From: Hydrogenophilales bacterium CG12_big_fil_rev_8_21_14_0_65_61_21
GTDB lineage: Bacteria; Pseudomonadota; Gammaproteobacteria; Burkholderiales; Thiobacillaceae
Assembly (NCBI GenBank): GCA_002782005.1
Contig: PFGT01000112.1
Span: forward strand, 12,203 to 50,544
Direction of reading: 5' to 3'
DNA: 38,342 nt
In this document: one piece after another, positions 26,441-37,166 of the stretch
Layout of the letters: each line of letters opens with the position of its first letter
Numbering within the stretch: the stretch's first letter is position 1
Position numbers and translations under genes: made by a program
The notes under the pieces: generated by a model
Told to the model about the DNA's origin: nothing
What the model saw: the letters and a program-made list of their open reading frames with translations, nothing else
Database searches by the model: none

Positions 26441-26881
26441 TCAGGGCTTGCGCTGATGACTGAGCAGGCGTTCGACTGCGGCCTTGAGTCCGCTCTCGGG
26501 CAATTCCCGGTCGAGTGCGTCCCATGCCGACAGGGCACTCCGACCCAAGGCCTTTTTTTCCGGCCGATCGGGTCGGCTCCAGCCAGCCTCGACCCGAACT
26601 CGCAGACGATCGACCGGACAGCCGGAACTGGACAGTGCCTTGGCCGCCGTGGTCGCCAGGCTGCGCAGACGGGACGCAGCGGCGCCGTTGGCGCAAAACA
26701 CCCTGGCCTCGCCATTGGCCACTGCGACCACATGGCAAGCGTCGGCCACGGTCGGAGGCAGGGCGCGACCAAGGCGCAGGTTCATCTCCCGCAGGCGTTC
26801 CGCCTCGGGCAATAGAACGGCTAATCCTCGGTCCTCGCCTATGAGGGCGCGGATGCGGCGAAGCGGCTGCTGGAAGGCCAT
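26441..26881 (-). CDS. DUF721 / DciA-like protein
   Basis: A 146-residue basic protein. An N-terminal helical half (SRL-type, LLPEAERLREMNLRLGRALPP) and a middle VVAVANGEARVFCANGAAASRLR beta region fit DUF721. DciA proteins of this family help load the replicative helicase DnaB in bacteria lacking DnaC. Position divergent from secA is the usual place for it in proteobacteria. It may be co-transcribed with aroK, whose ATG is 17 bp downstream. Confidence 0.75.
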   Translation of the reverse strand: MAFQQPLRRIRALIGEDRGLAVLLPEAERLREMNLRLGRALPPTVADACHVVAVANGEARVFCANGAAASRLRSLATTAAKALSSSGCPVDRLRVRVEAGWSRPDRPEKKALGRSALSAWDALDRELPESGLKAAVERLLSHQRKP

Positions 26882-26911
26882 GGAAATGTAAAAAGCCGAG
26901 TTGGGCTCCTA

Positions 26912-26920
26912 TGGTAACAT
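26912..26920 (+). promoter_or_regulatory. Possible extended -10 for secA
   Basis: TGGTAACAT resembles the extended -10 TGnTATAAT with two mismatches, ending 40 nt before the secA ATG. No -35 was recognised. Confidence 0.25.
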
Positions 26921-26960
26921 TCGGCAATTTTTCTAATTGAATAAGTGGTTTATACCGTTC

Positions 26961-29714
<2,754 letters not shown>

Positions 29715-29730
29715 TCTCGCCAAACGGCTT

Positions 29731-29747
29731 GCCTGGCCGGGCGTTTT
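29731..29747 (+). terminator. Weak terminator candidate after secA
   Basis: GCCT and GGGC flank a short GGCC loop and are followed by G and four T. The stem is short and contains a G-T pair, so function is doubtful. Confidence 0.25.
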
Positions 29748-29787
29748 ATCCGACAATTCTTGTCAACATTTAACGGAGTTGTCGGAT
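29748..29787 (+). promoter_or_regulatory. Perfect 9-bp inverted repeat around the ribosome site and start codon
   Basis: ATCCGACAA (29748-29756) and TTGTCGGAT (29779-29787) are exact reverse complements, 22 nt apart. The loop holds GGAG (29775-29778), the Shine-Dalgarno of the next gene, and the right arm ends in the AT of its ATG. A second overlapping palindrome, GACAA-TTC-TTGTC (29752-29764), uses the left arm and an extra TTGTC. It could be a DNA operator or an RNA switch that hides the start site. Confidence 0.65.
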
Positions 29788-30013
29788 GCCCTACTTCATC
29801 TACGAAATTGGCCCGCTGAAGATACTGAACAAGCGCGGCCAAGCCGCCAGCTTCAAGGAGGCCAAGGCCCAAGCCAATGTGCTACGCAAGGACCTGGACC
29901 CTAATAGCGGCCTTCAGATCAAGATGATCTTCGCCGAAAACGAATTACTGGCTGAGGACATCCTGTCCCAACCACGCGAGGTTGGCGATTCGCTGGCCGG
30001 CGACGACTACTGA
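29786..30013 (+). CDS. Small conserved protein of unknown function
   Basis: A 75-residue soluble protein starting MPYFIYEIGPLKILNK, then a helix rich in Lys/Ala, and IKMIFAENELLAEDILSQ. It resembles short uncharacterised betaproteobacterial proteins that end in the same IFAE-type motif, by recollection. GGAG is 7 nt upstream. It is the first gene of a four-gene operon (10-, 7-nt gaps, then a 4-nt overlap), and its translation start is embedded in the inverted repeat. No function can be assigned. Confidence 0.78.
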   Translation: MPYFIYEIGPLKILNKRGQAASFKEAKAQANVLRKDLDPNSGLQIKMIFAENELLAEDILSQPREVGDSLAGDDY

Positions 30014-30023
30014 GGGGCCGGCA

Positions 30024-30365
30024 ATGAGCGAGACCTTCTGCGATCTGGCCAAGGGCAAATGCAAACCCTGCGAAGGCGGCATCCCGCCGCTGTCCGCGCA
30101 CGAAATCGAGACCCTGCTGAAAGGCCTGAACGGCTGGGCGGCGGTCGACGGCAAGCTGGCCAAGGATTTCAAGTTTCCCGACCACTATGTGACCATGACC
30201 TTCGTCAATGCCGTGGCCTGGGTCTCCCACAGCCAAGGCCATCACCCCGACCTGGCGGTCGGCTACAACACCTGCCGGGTCCAATACATCACCCACGCCA
30301 TCGGCGGCCTGTCCGAGAGCGACTTCATCTGCGCCGCCAAGATCGACCGGCTAACCGAGCTTTAA
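30024..30365 (+). CDS. phhB: 4a-hydroxytetrahydrobiopterin dehydratase (pterin-4a-carbinolamine dehydratase)
   Basis: Dehydrates 4a-hydroxy-tetrahydropterin, in some bacteria to recycle the cofactor of phenylalanine hydroxylase. The 113 residues from MSETFCDLAKGKC include SHSQGHHPDLAVGYN and VQYITHAIGGLSESD, the catalytic histidine motifs. C6, C13 and C16 form a cysteine cluster at the N terminus, common in proteobacterial members. The start is supported by AGGGG upstream. No phenylalanine hydroxylase is nearby, so a different pterin, possibly one linked to molybdopterin, is plausible but unproven. Confidence 0.9.
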   Translation: MSETFCDLAKGKCKPCEGGIPPLSAHEIETLLKGLNGWAAVDGKLAKDFKFPDHYVTMTFVNAVAWVSHSQGHHPDLAVGYNTCRVQYITHAIGGLSESDFICAAKIDRLTEL

Positions 30366-30372
30366 CCTGGCC

Positions 30373-30819
30373 ATGTCCGGCTACAACGAAGACGCCTACC
30401 AGGATGCCCGCGAGTCGGCCATCGGCCTGATCTGCCCATTCGAGCGGGCGCTGCTGTCGCGTTGCGTGGTCTGCGACAAGGCCCATCGCCTGCTCCTGGC
30501 GGAACGGGAAGCCATAAGCTGTACCGAGCAGACGGCCTGCGACCTGTGTCAGCGTTTTCACGCCGAGTTACACCAGAATGCCCGCTTCGCCCTTCATGCC
30601 GAGCCCAATCAACCCTGGCCATTCGGCAAGGAAATCCGCGTCCAGTGCGGCGGCGTCCTGGGTCTGGCGGAGACGTTGGAAAACCCGGCCGGGCCGACCA
30701 CGGATGTCGCCCTGTCGGTGGCTGAAGGCCGCCTGCGCTTCGGCGAGATCGGCCGCTTTCCCTATTCCGAGATCATGCGCGCCGTGGTCCATTACGAACC
30801 TCGCCGACGCAGGAAATGA
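30373..30819 (+). CDS. Cys-rich protein, unknown function
   Basis: A 148-residue protein with cysteines at 21, 31, 34, 50, 56, 59 and 92, giving two C-x(5-9)-C-x2-C groups (CVVC at 31-34, CDLC at 56-59). This spacing suits Fe-S or zinc binding. No family is recognised. It starts 7 nt after the pterin dehydratase and its end overlaps the FAD oxidoreductase gene by 4 nt, so it could be an electron partner of that enzyme (inference). Confidence 0.78.
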   Translation: MSGYNEDAYQDARESAIGLICPFERALLSRCVVCDKAHRLLLAEREAISCTEQTACDLCQRFHAELHQNARFALHAEPNQPWPFGKEIRVQCGGVLGLAETLENPAGPTTDVALSVAEGRLRFGEIGRFPYSEIMRAVVHYEPRRRRK

Positions 30820-31748
30820 AGGTCGCGGTCATCGGCGCCGGGCCGGCCGGCATGTCCTGCGCCAACGCCCTGCTCAGCTTCGGACTGGAGCCGGTGGTGA
30901 TCGAACGCGCCGCTCAGGTCGGCGGCATCCAGCGGGCCAATTTCCACCCTAACCTGTGGATGCTCGGCATCCCCGGCGAAACCGGCTGCCAGATCACCGA
31001 ACGACTGGCCCGGCATTACTTCGACCTGCCCGTCACCACCCTCATGAATACGCGGCTACTGGCCGTAACCCGGGCCGGTACGGCTTTTAACCTGCGCCTT
31101 GCCGGCCCGGAAGGCGAATCCGAACAGGTGGTCGCCGCCTTGGTGCTGGCCACTGGCTCCCGACCTCGGGCCACGCCGGAGCTGGAGGCCCTTGGCCGGC
31201 ACTCCCGCCGGGTGGTCATCGGACCGCTCAACGACCGTATTCGTGACGAGGTGCGCAATGCCCGGGTGTTGGTCCTGGGCGGCGGCGACAATGCCCTGGA
31301 CCATGCCTTGTTTCTGGCTGAGCGCGGCAACCACGTGACCGTATCCGCGCGCAGCCGATTCAGCGCCCGTAGACAGTTCCAGGGCGCCTGTGACGCGTGT
31401 ACGGGGATTGAATTGGTCAGCGGCCAGGCGCCCACGGCTTTGGCGGCGGACGACGACGGTATAAAGGCCGCTTGGCCTGACCGGAAGGAACGCTACGACT
31501 GGTTACTAGTGATGTATGGCTATCGGCCCAACAACGACCTACTGGACGTCTTCGAGCCCGCCATCCGGCCGACGCTGACCGCCTCCGGTCATATTCATGT
31601 TGATCGCCGCCAACAGACCACCGTGCCAGGTATCTATGCCGCCGGTGACATTACCGACAGCATCCAGCCCAGCGTGCCGACCGCCATCGCCCAAGGCCTG
31701 GCCGCTGCCAAGGCCATCGAACAGGATCAGGTTACGCAATCGACATAG
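30816..31748 (+). CDS. FAD/NAD(P)-dependent oxidoreductase, thioredoxin-reductase-like without the usual CxxC
   Basis: A 310-residue two-dinucleotide protein: GAGPAG (7-12) for FAD, ATGSRP (112-117), GGGDNALDHA (155-164) for NAD(P), and AAGDIT (275-280). In thioredoxin reductases a CxxC lies just before the second GxGxxG; here that place reads VVIGPLNDRI. A CDAC (192-195) stands instead after it. So it is unlikely to be a classical thioredoxin reductase. Last gene of the operon, it overlaps the decarboxylase gene by 22 bp tail to tail. Confidence 0.83.
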   Translation: MKVAVIGAGPAGMSCANALLSFGLEPVVIERAAQVGGIQRANFHPNLWMLGIPGETGCQITERLARHYFDLPVTTLMNTRLLAVTRAGTAFNLRLAGPEGESEQVVAALVLATGSRPRATPELEALGRHSRRVVIGPLNDRIRDEVRNARVLVLGGGDNALDHALFLAERGNHVTVSARSRFSARRQFQGACDACTGIELVSGQAPTALAADDDGIKAAWPDRKERYDWLLVMYGYRPNNDLLDVFEPAIRPTLTASGHIHVDRRQQTTVPGIYAAGDITDSIQPSVPTAIAQGLAAAKAIEQDQVTQST

Positions 31749-33961
31749 TAGCGGGTGCTGCCGCTGGACTTGTCCTTGACCAGGCCATGCACGTCGGTCT
31801 CGAAGCCAGGGAATTTCTCGTTGAACTCGCGGGTGAACTTGAGGTAACGGACGATGGTAGCGTTGAAGCGTTCGCCCGGTATCAACAGCGGGATGCCCGG
31901 CGGATAGGGCGTCAGCAGGATGGACGTGATGCGGCCTTCGAGGTCATCGATCTCGACCCGGTCGATCTCGCGGTGCGCCATCCTGGCGTAGGCGTCGGCC
32001 GGGCGCATGGCCGGCACCATGTCGGAAAGGTACATCTCGGTGGTAAGCCGCGCCACGTCGTGGGCCTTGTAGACTTCATGTATCTTATCGCATAGCTCTT
32101 TCAGGCCGGTCCGCTCGTACAGCGGCTGCTTGGCGACGAAGTCCGGCATGATCCGCCACAATGGCTGGTTGCGGTCGTAGTCGTCCTTGAACTGCTGCAG
32201 TTCGGTCACCATGGTGTTCCAGCGGCCCTTGGTGATGCCGATGGTGAACATGATGAAGAAGGAATAAAGCCCGGTCTTTTCGACGATGACGCCGTGCTCG
32301 GCCAGATACTTGGTCAAGATGGCGGCCGGGATGCCCCAGTCGGCAAAGTCGCCGTCGACATCCAGGCCGGGGGTGATGACCGTGGCCTTGATCGGGTCGA
32401 GCAGATTGAAACCGGTCGCCAGCTTGCCGAAACCATGCCACTTCTCGCCGGCCTTGAGCATCCAAGCCTCGCGCTCTTCTATCCCTTCTTCCGATAAGTC
32501 CTTGGGCCCCCAGACCTTGAACCACCAATCCTTGCCCAGCTCGGCATCAACCTTGCGCATGGCGCGGCGGAAGTCCAGGGCCTCGGCGATGGACTCCTCG
32601 ACCAACGCCCGGCCGCCCGGCTCTTCCATCATCGCTGCCGCGACATCGCATGAGGCGATGATGGCGTACTGCGGCGAGGTCGAGGTGTGCATCAGAAAGG
32701 CCTCGTTGAAGACATCCAGGTCGAGCCTGCGGGTCTCCGAGTCCTGCACCAGTATCTGCGATGCCTGGCTCAAACCAGCCAGCAGCTTGTGCGTGGACTG
32801 GGTGGCGAACACCATCGAGGTCTTGCAGCGCGGCCGATCAACGCCGATGGCGTGCATGTCCCGGTAGAAGGGGTGGAAGGTGGCGTGCGGCAACCAGGCC
32901 TCGTCGAAGTGCAGGGTGTCGATCCGGCCATCCAGCATCTCCTTGATCTCCTCCACGTTGTACAGGATGCCGTCGTAGGTTGACTGGGTGATGGTCAACA
33001 CGCGCGGCTTGGCGTCCTTGGCCGCAAAGGGATGATTGGCGATCTTCTTCTTGATGTTTTTCCACTCGAACTCGGACTTCGGGATCGGCCCGATGATGCC
33101 GTAGTGGTTGCGGGTTGGCATCAGGAAGACCGGGACAGCGCCGGTCATGATGATGGCGTGCAGCACCGACTTGTGGCAGTTGCGGTCGACCACCACCACG
33201 TCGCCCGGCGCCACGGCGGAATGCCAGACGATCTTGTTCGAGGTCGAGGTGCCATTAGTGACGAAGAACAGGTAATCGGCGTGAAAGATGCGCGCCGCGT
33301 TCCGCTCCGAGGCGGCGACCGGGCCGGTATGGTCGAGCAGTTGACCGAGTTCCTCGACCGCATTGCAGACATCGGCGCGCAGCATGTTCTCGCCGAAGAA
33401 CTGGTGGAACATCTGGCCGACCGGCGACTTGAGGAAGGCGACGCCGCCCGAGTGGCCGGGACAATGCCAGGAATAGGAGCCGTCGGCGGCGTAGTGCACC
33501 AGCGCGCGGAAGAACGGTGGCGGTAGCGAATCGAGATAGGTTCTGGTCTCGCGCACGATCAGGCGGGCGACGAACTCCGGCGTGTCCTCGAACATGTGAA
33601 TGAAGCCATGCAGCTCGCGCAGTACATCGTTGGGGATATGCCGGCTGGTGCGCGTCTCGCCATACAGAAAGATTGGGATATTGGCGTTGCGAAAACGAAT
33701 TTCCTCAACGAAGGAACGTAGCTCGGCGATGGTCTCGTCAGCCTCTCCGGAAGAAAAGTCCTCGTCGTCGACCGACAGGATGAAGCCCGAGGCTCGACTC
33801 TGCTGCTGGGCGAAGGAGGACAGGTCACCATAACTGGTAACCCCCAGCACCTCCATGCTCTCCTCCTCCAGTGCCTTGGCCAGGGCACGGATGCCCAGAC
33901 CCGAGGCATTCTCGGAACGGAAGTCCTCGTCGATGATAATGACCGGAAAATGGAAGCGCAT
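31727..33961 (-). CDS. Orn/Lys/Arg decarboxylase, class-III PLP fold
   Basis: A 744-residue amino acid decarboxylase, similar in size and order to E. coli AdiA. The N-terminal receiver-like domain (1-130) starts MRFHFPVIIIDEDF; the PLP lysine is K392 in STHKLLAGLSQAS; WHCPGHSGG, TNGTSTSNK and HFDEAWLPHATFHPFY are characteristic. It would make cadaverine, putrescine or agmatine; the substrate cannot be decided by eye. The start at 33961 has GAGGA upstream; a longer form runs into the dcd region. A spermidine-synthase-like gene is 3 kb away. Confidence 0.9.
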   Translation of the reverse strand: MRFHFPVIIIDEDFRSENASGLGIRALAKALEEESMEVLGVTSYGDLSSFAQQQSRASGFILSVDDEDFSSGEADETIAELRSFVEEIRFRNANIPIFLYGETRTSRHIPNDVLRELHGFIHMFEDTPEFVARLIVRETRTYLDSLPPPFFRALVHYAADGSYSWHCPGHSGGVAFLKSPVGQMFHQFFGENMLRADVCNAVEELGQLLDHTGPVAASERNAARIFHADYLFFVTNGTSTSNKIVWHSAVAPGDVVVVDRNCHKSVLHAIIMTGAVPVFLMPTRNHYGIIGPIPKSEFEWKNIKKKIANHPFAAKDAKPRVLTITQSTYDGILYNVEEIKEMLDGRIDTLHFDEAWLPHATFHPFYRDMHAIGVDRPRCKTSMVFATQSTHKLLAGLSQASQILVQDSETRRLDLDVFNEAFLMHTSTSPQYAIIASCDVAAAMMEEPGGRALVEESIAEALDFRRAMRKVDAELGKDWWFKVWGPKDLSEEGIEEREAWMLKAGEKWHGFGKLATGFNLLDPIKATVITPGLDVDGDFADWGIPAAILTKYLAEHGVIVEKTGLYSFFIMFTIGITKGRWNTMVTELQQFKDDYDRNQPLWRIMPDFVAKQPLYERTGLKELCDKIHEVYKAHDVARLTTEMYLSDMVPAMRPADAYARMAHREIDRVEIDDLEGRITSILLTPYPPGIPLLIPGERFNATIVRYLKFTREFNEKFPGFETDVHGLVKDKSSGSTRYYVDCVT

Positions 33962-34025
33962 GGCCTGTCCTCGCTGGACGGTTAAGTTACTCGCGGAATT
34001 ATACGAACTGCGTCCGGCCGAATAA

Positions 34026-34592
34026 TTAAATTTTCGGTAGCGTGACGCCGGTCTGGCCCTGGTATTTGCCGCCCCGGTCGCGGTAAGAGGTCTCGCACAC
34101 CTCATCGGACTCGAAGAACAGCATCTGAGCCACTCCCTCGTTGGCGTAGATACGCGCCGGCAGCGGCGTGGTGTTGGAGAACTCCAGGGTCACATGACCC
34201 TCCCACTCCGGCTCCAGCGGCGTCACGTTGACGATGATGCCGCAACGAGCATAGGTGCTCTTGCCCAGGCAGACCACCAGGCAGTTGCGCGGGATGCGGA
34301 AATATTCGACCGTGCGCGCCAGGGCGAAGGAGTTGGGCGGGATGATGCAGGACTCGCCCTGCACCTCGACGAATGAATTCGGGTCGAAGTGCTTCGGATC
34401 GACGATACTGCTGTTGATGTTGGTAAACAGCTTAAATTCATTGGCGCAGCGCACGTCATAGCCGTAGCTGGAGGTGCCGTAGGAGACGATCTTCTGTCCG
34501 TTCGCCGACTTCACCTGGCCCGGCTCGAACGGCTCGATCATGCCCTGCTCCGCCGCCATGCGGCGGATCCACTGATCGGATTTGATAGACAT
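34026..34592 (-). CDS. dcd: dCTP deaminase
   Basis: Deaminates dCTP to dUTP for dTTP synthesis. The 188 residues from MSIKSDQW carry [13 protein letters not shown], the catalytic-glutamate segment [16 protein letters not shown] and GVAQMLFF, and end [14 protein letters not shown], all standard. A longer reading frame begins in the heptamer repeat ahead of the gene and is rejected. No strong Shine-Dalgarno is visible, which is unusual for such a conserved gene. Confidence 0.96.
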   Translation of the reverse strand: MSIKSDQWIRRMAAEQGMIEPFEPGQVKSANGQKIVSYGTSSYGYDVRCANEFKLFTNINSSIVDPKHFDPNSFVEVQGESCIIPPNSFALARTVEYFRIPRNCLVVCLGKSTYARCGIIVNVTPLEPEWEGHVTLEFSNTTPLPARIYANEGVAQMLFFESDEVCETSYRDRGGKYQGQTGVTLPKI

Positions 34593-34605
34593 ATAAAGGC
34601 AGCCT

Positions 34606-34624
34606 GTAGCGAGTAGTCGGTAGC
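34606..34624 (-). repeat. Left heptamer array (minus strand GCTACCG-ACTACTC-GCTAC)
   Basis: Read on the minus strand this is a diverged 7-bp periodic array of the same GCTACCC-type unit as the array at 34668-34699, in the opposite direction. The two flank the terminator hairpin after apbC and together could form a long imperfect stem. Confidence 0.6.
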
Positions 34625-34630
34625 TTATGG

Positions 34631-34661
34631 CAAAAAGCAAAGCCGCGCCCGGAGGCGCGGT
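34631..34661 (-). terminator. Rho-independent terminator after apbC
   Basis: On the minus strand CCGCGCC (34660-34654) pairs with GGCGCGG (34649-34643) around a TCCG loop, followed by TTTGCTTTTTG. It lies between apbC and dcd, so dcd probably has its own promoter. Confidence 0.65.
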
Positions 34662-34667
34662 CGATAT

Positions 34668-34699
34668 GCTACTAGCTACCCGCTACCCGCTACCAGCTA
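34668..34699 (+). repeat. Tandem heptamer array GCTACCM, 4.6 copies
   Basis: The plus strand reads GCTACTA, GCTACCC, GCTACCC, GCTACCA, GCTA without interruption. It begins 3 bp after the apbC stop region on the far side of the terminator hairpin. Confidence 0.8.
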
Positions 34700-34701
34700 A
34701 A

Positions 34702-35790
34702 TCAGGTGTTTTGAATCACGATGCTGGGGAACTTGGCGCTGTGGTCGACGGCCAGGTCGCCGACCTTGACCGCGACCCGGCGGGCGATGGCGCGGTAGAT
34801 CTCGGCGATGCGCGACTCCGGCTCGGCCACCACGGTCGGCTTGCCGGCATCAGTCTCTTCCCGGATACGGATGTCGAGCGGCAGGCCGCCAAGGAACTCG
34901 ACACCATAGTCGTTGCACATCTTCTGGCCGCCGCCGGTGCCGAAGATCGGCTCTTCATGACCGCATTGGGAACAGATGTGCAGGGACATGTTCTCGACCA
35001 CGCCGAGGATGGGCACGCCCACCTTCTCGAACATCTTGAGGCCCTTGCGGGCGTCGATCAGGGCGATGTCCTGGGGCGTGGTGACGATCACCGCGCCAGT
35101 CACCGGCACGCGCTGGGCCAGGGTCAACTGGATGTCGCCGGTGCCGGGCGGCAGGTCGACCACCAGGTAATCGATGTCCTTCCACTTGGTCTGGTTAAGC
35201 AACTGTTCCAGCGCCTGGGTGACCATCGGGCCGCGCCAGACCATGGGGGTATCGACATCGATCAGGAAGCCGATCGACATGGCTTGCAGGCCGTGGCCGA
35301 TCATCGGCTCCAGCGATTCGCCATCGGCCGACTCCGGCCGGCCGGTAATACCCAGCATGGTCGGTTGCGACGGGCCGTAGATATCGGCGTCCAGCACCCC
35401 GACGGTAGCGCCTTCGGCGGCCAATGCCAGGGCCAGGTTGACGGCGGTAGTCGACTTGCCGACGCCGCCCTTGCCGGAGGCCACGGCGATGATATTCTTG
35501 ACCCCGGGGATCAGCTTGACGCCGCGTTGCACGCTATGGGCGTTGACCTTCCAGGAGACATTGGCCTCGGCGGCCGTCACGCCGGGAATCGACTTGATCT
35601 TGTCTTCGACCAGCGCCTTGATCTGGTTCATGACCATCTTCGCGGGATAGGGTAAGGACACGTCGAGTGTGACCTTACCGGCCTCCACCTTGATGTTCTT
35701 GGCCGACTTGGAGGTAATGAAATCCTTCTGGGTATTGGGATCGACCAGCTCTTTCAGAGCGGTCTGGACCTGCTGTTCGGAAACCGGCAT
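34702..35790 (-). CDS. apbC: Fe-S cluster carrier ATPase ApbC/Mrp
   Basis: A 362-residue P-loop protein that binds and transfers Fe-S clusters. An N-terminal DUF59/MIP18 domain (1-90) precedes the deviant Walker A GKGGVGKS (106-113); VDLPPGTGDIQL (211-222) is the switch region, and C273/C276 in CSQC bridge the cluster at the dimer interface. It is followed by a terminator and heptamer repeats, and preceded by a 143-bp gap. Confidence 0.96.
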   Translation of the reverse strand: MPVSEQQVQTALKELVDPNTQKDFITSKSAKNIKVEAGKVTLDVSLPYPAKMVMNQIKALVEDKIKSIPGVTAAEANVSWKVNAHSVQRGVKLIPGVKNIIAVASGKGGVGKSTTAVNLALALAAEGATVGVLDADIYGPSQPTMLGITGRPESADGESLEPMIGHGLQAMSIGFLIDVDTPMVWRGPMVTQALEQLLNQTKWKDIDYLVVDLPPGTGDIQLTLAQRVPVTGAVIVTTPQDIALIDARKGLKMFEKVGVPILGVVENMSLHICSQCGHEEPIFGTGGGQKMCNDYGVEFLGGLPLDIRIREETDAGKPTVVAEPESRIAEIYRAIARRVAVKVGDLAVDHSAKFPSIVIQNT

Positions 35791-35933
35791 AACGTACCTC
35801 GATAAACAAAAAAAGGGTGATGGCCAAGTGAGGGCGGACTCGCCTTAATCAAGGCCGCCTGGCCAGGGAGCTATACTTGACAAGTCTACTCGATTATCGG
35901 GCGCTTGGGCAGCCAATCTGCACGCCGTCGCCA

Positions 35934-36527
35934 TCAGTTGTTCAAATGTTCGCCAATCTCTGCGAAGTTGTGGGCCACCGGCACAGTCTGGATGGTGGCG
36001 CCCAACTGGCGGCCAATCTGAGAGGCGGAAAACAAACCGCGCAACTCCGGGCTCTGGCCCGCCCGCCGCTCCACCGCCAGGGCATGCTGACGGCCCTGTG
36101 TCTGAAGGGTGGCGACGATGTCGCCCACCTTGGCCGGACGCAAGTCATCCATGGCGATAACCTCCAGTTGTTCGCACGGCGTCATGATGTCTTTCACCAG
36201 CACATCGGCATGGCGTATGCCCTGGTTCTGGATGATGCGCATCGGTCGTTCGCTGCTCAGGTCGAACGCGGTGATGATGCCAAGTATGCGGTTCTGGTCG
36301 TCGGCCACCAGCAACGAGCGGACGCCGACATGGATCATGCGGGTGCGCGCGGCTTCGATACTCTCCAGCGGCAGGATGGTATGGGCTGTGACCTGCGCGA
36401 AATCGGTCATCACCGACAGGGCCGGCTGGTCCATAGTCACCGTCTCGGCAACCTGTTGCCTGGGCGTCACGAAGGTCGCCCCTTGCTGCAACGGCGCCAC
36501 CGGTAAAACGCGATAGGTAGCAGTCAT
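35934..36527 (-). CDS. CBS-domain protein
   Basis: A 197-residue protein with a CBS pair: VTAHTILPLESIEAARTRMI (its core, SIEAARTRM) and GVRSLLVADDQNRILGIITAFDL form the first, and VKDIMTPCEQLEVIAMDDL with HALAVE the second. CBS pairs bind adenosyl ligands and regulate partners. No effector domain is attached. The start MTATYRV is supported by AGAGGA upstream. It lies 31 bp after rppH on the same strand and may be co-transcribed with it. Confidence 0.87.
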   Translation of the reverse strand: MTATYRVLPVAPLQQGATFVTPRQQVAETVTMDQPALSVMTDFAQVTAHTILPLESIEAARTRMIHVGVRSLLVADDQNRILGIITAFDLSSERPMRIIQNQGIRHADVLVKDIMTPCEQLEVIAMDDLRPAKVGDIVATLQTQGRQHALAVERRAGQSPELRGLFSASQIGRQLGATIQTVPVAHNFAEIGEHLNN

Positions 36528-36558
36528 GATCCTCTTTTCTCCTTGGCGGATGGGCGAA

Positions 36559-37092
36559 TCAACGCCCGTTCTCGGCACTAAGCCCATGGCCGTATGTCTG
36601 ACTATGGTGTACCCGGCTATCGCCCTGTAAAAACTGTCGGAGTTCCTCCAACGCCTTGCGGTAGACCTCCTGCTTGAAGTTCACCACTGCGTCAACCGGA
36701 TTCCAGTAACCGTTCCAGCGCCAGGCGTCGAACTCGGGGTGATTGGTCGCCCGCAGACAGACGTCGCATTCGCGGCCAGTCAAACGTAGCAGGAACCATA
36801 TCTGCTTCTGGCCTCGATAATGGCTGCGCCACTCCCGTCGCACCCATTCCCTGGGCACATCGTAACGCAGCCATTGCCGCGTCCGGCCCAGTATTCGGAC
36901 ATGCTCGGGCAGCAAGCCAACTTCTTCATTCAATTCACGAAACATGGCCAGTTCGGGGGTTTCCCCGTACTTGATGCCACCCTGGGGAAACTGCCAGGAA
37001 TTCTGACGCACCCGTTTTCCCCAAAAGACCTCATTGCGGGCATTGCACAGGACAATGCCCACGTTCGACCGGTAACCATCCTTGTCGATCAT
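36559..37092 (-). CDS. rppH: RNA pyrophosphohydrolase
   Basis: Nudix hydrolase that removes pyrophosphate from 5'-triphosphate RNA and so starts mRNA decay. The 177 residues start [15 protein letters not shown]; the Nudix box spans 38-60 and has G38, E44, and the REL-EE core at 52-57. QFPQGGI and the late DAWRWNGYW match the family. It neighbours proS, an arrangement frequent in betaproteobacteria, though here a spermidine-synthase-like gene lies between. Confidence 0.95.
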   Translation of the reverse strand: MIDKDGYRSNVGIVLCNARNEVFWGKRVRQNSWQFPQGGIKYGETPELAMFRELNEEVGLLPEHVRILGRTRQWLRYDVPREWVRREWRSHYRGQKQIWFLLRLTGRECDVCLRATNHPEFDAWRWNGYWNPVDAVVNFKQEVYRKALEELRQFLQGDSRVHHSQTYGHGLSAENGR

Positions 37093-37166
37093 GGCCGTCC
37101 CCGAAAATCATTAACTGTTTGAATTCTCGCATCCTTCGCCTGGCTTGCAAAGTCGGTCTTGGCCGG

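Noticed and set aside
26937-26960. TTG start giving secA eight extra residues
   Set aside because: SecA proteins begin at the [14 protein letters not shown]-type sequence, and no ribosome site favours the TTG.
31389-31400. CDAC in the FAD oxidoreductase as a thioredoxin-reductase active site
   Set aside because: It lies after the second nucleotide-binding motif, not at the usual place before it, so the family's disulfide role cannot be claimed.
35875-35885. ACTTG-A-CAAGT palindrome between apbC and the CBS gene
   Set aside because: Arms of five bases are expected by chance in a window this size, and the position suggests no target gene.
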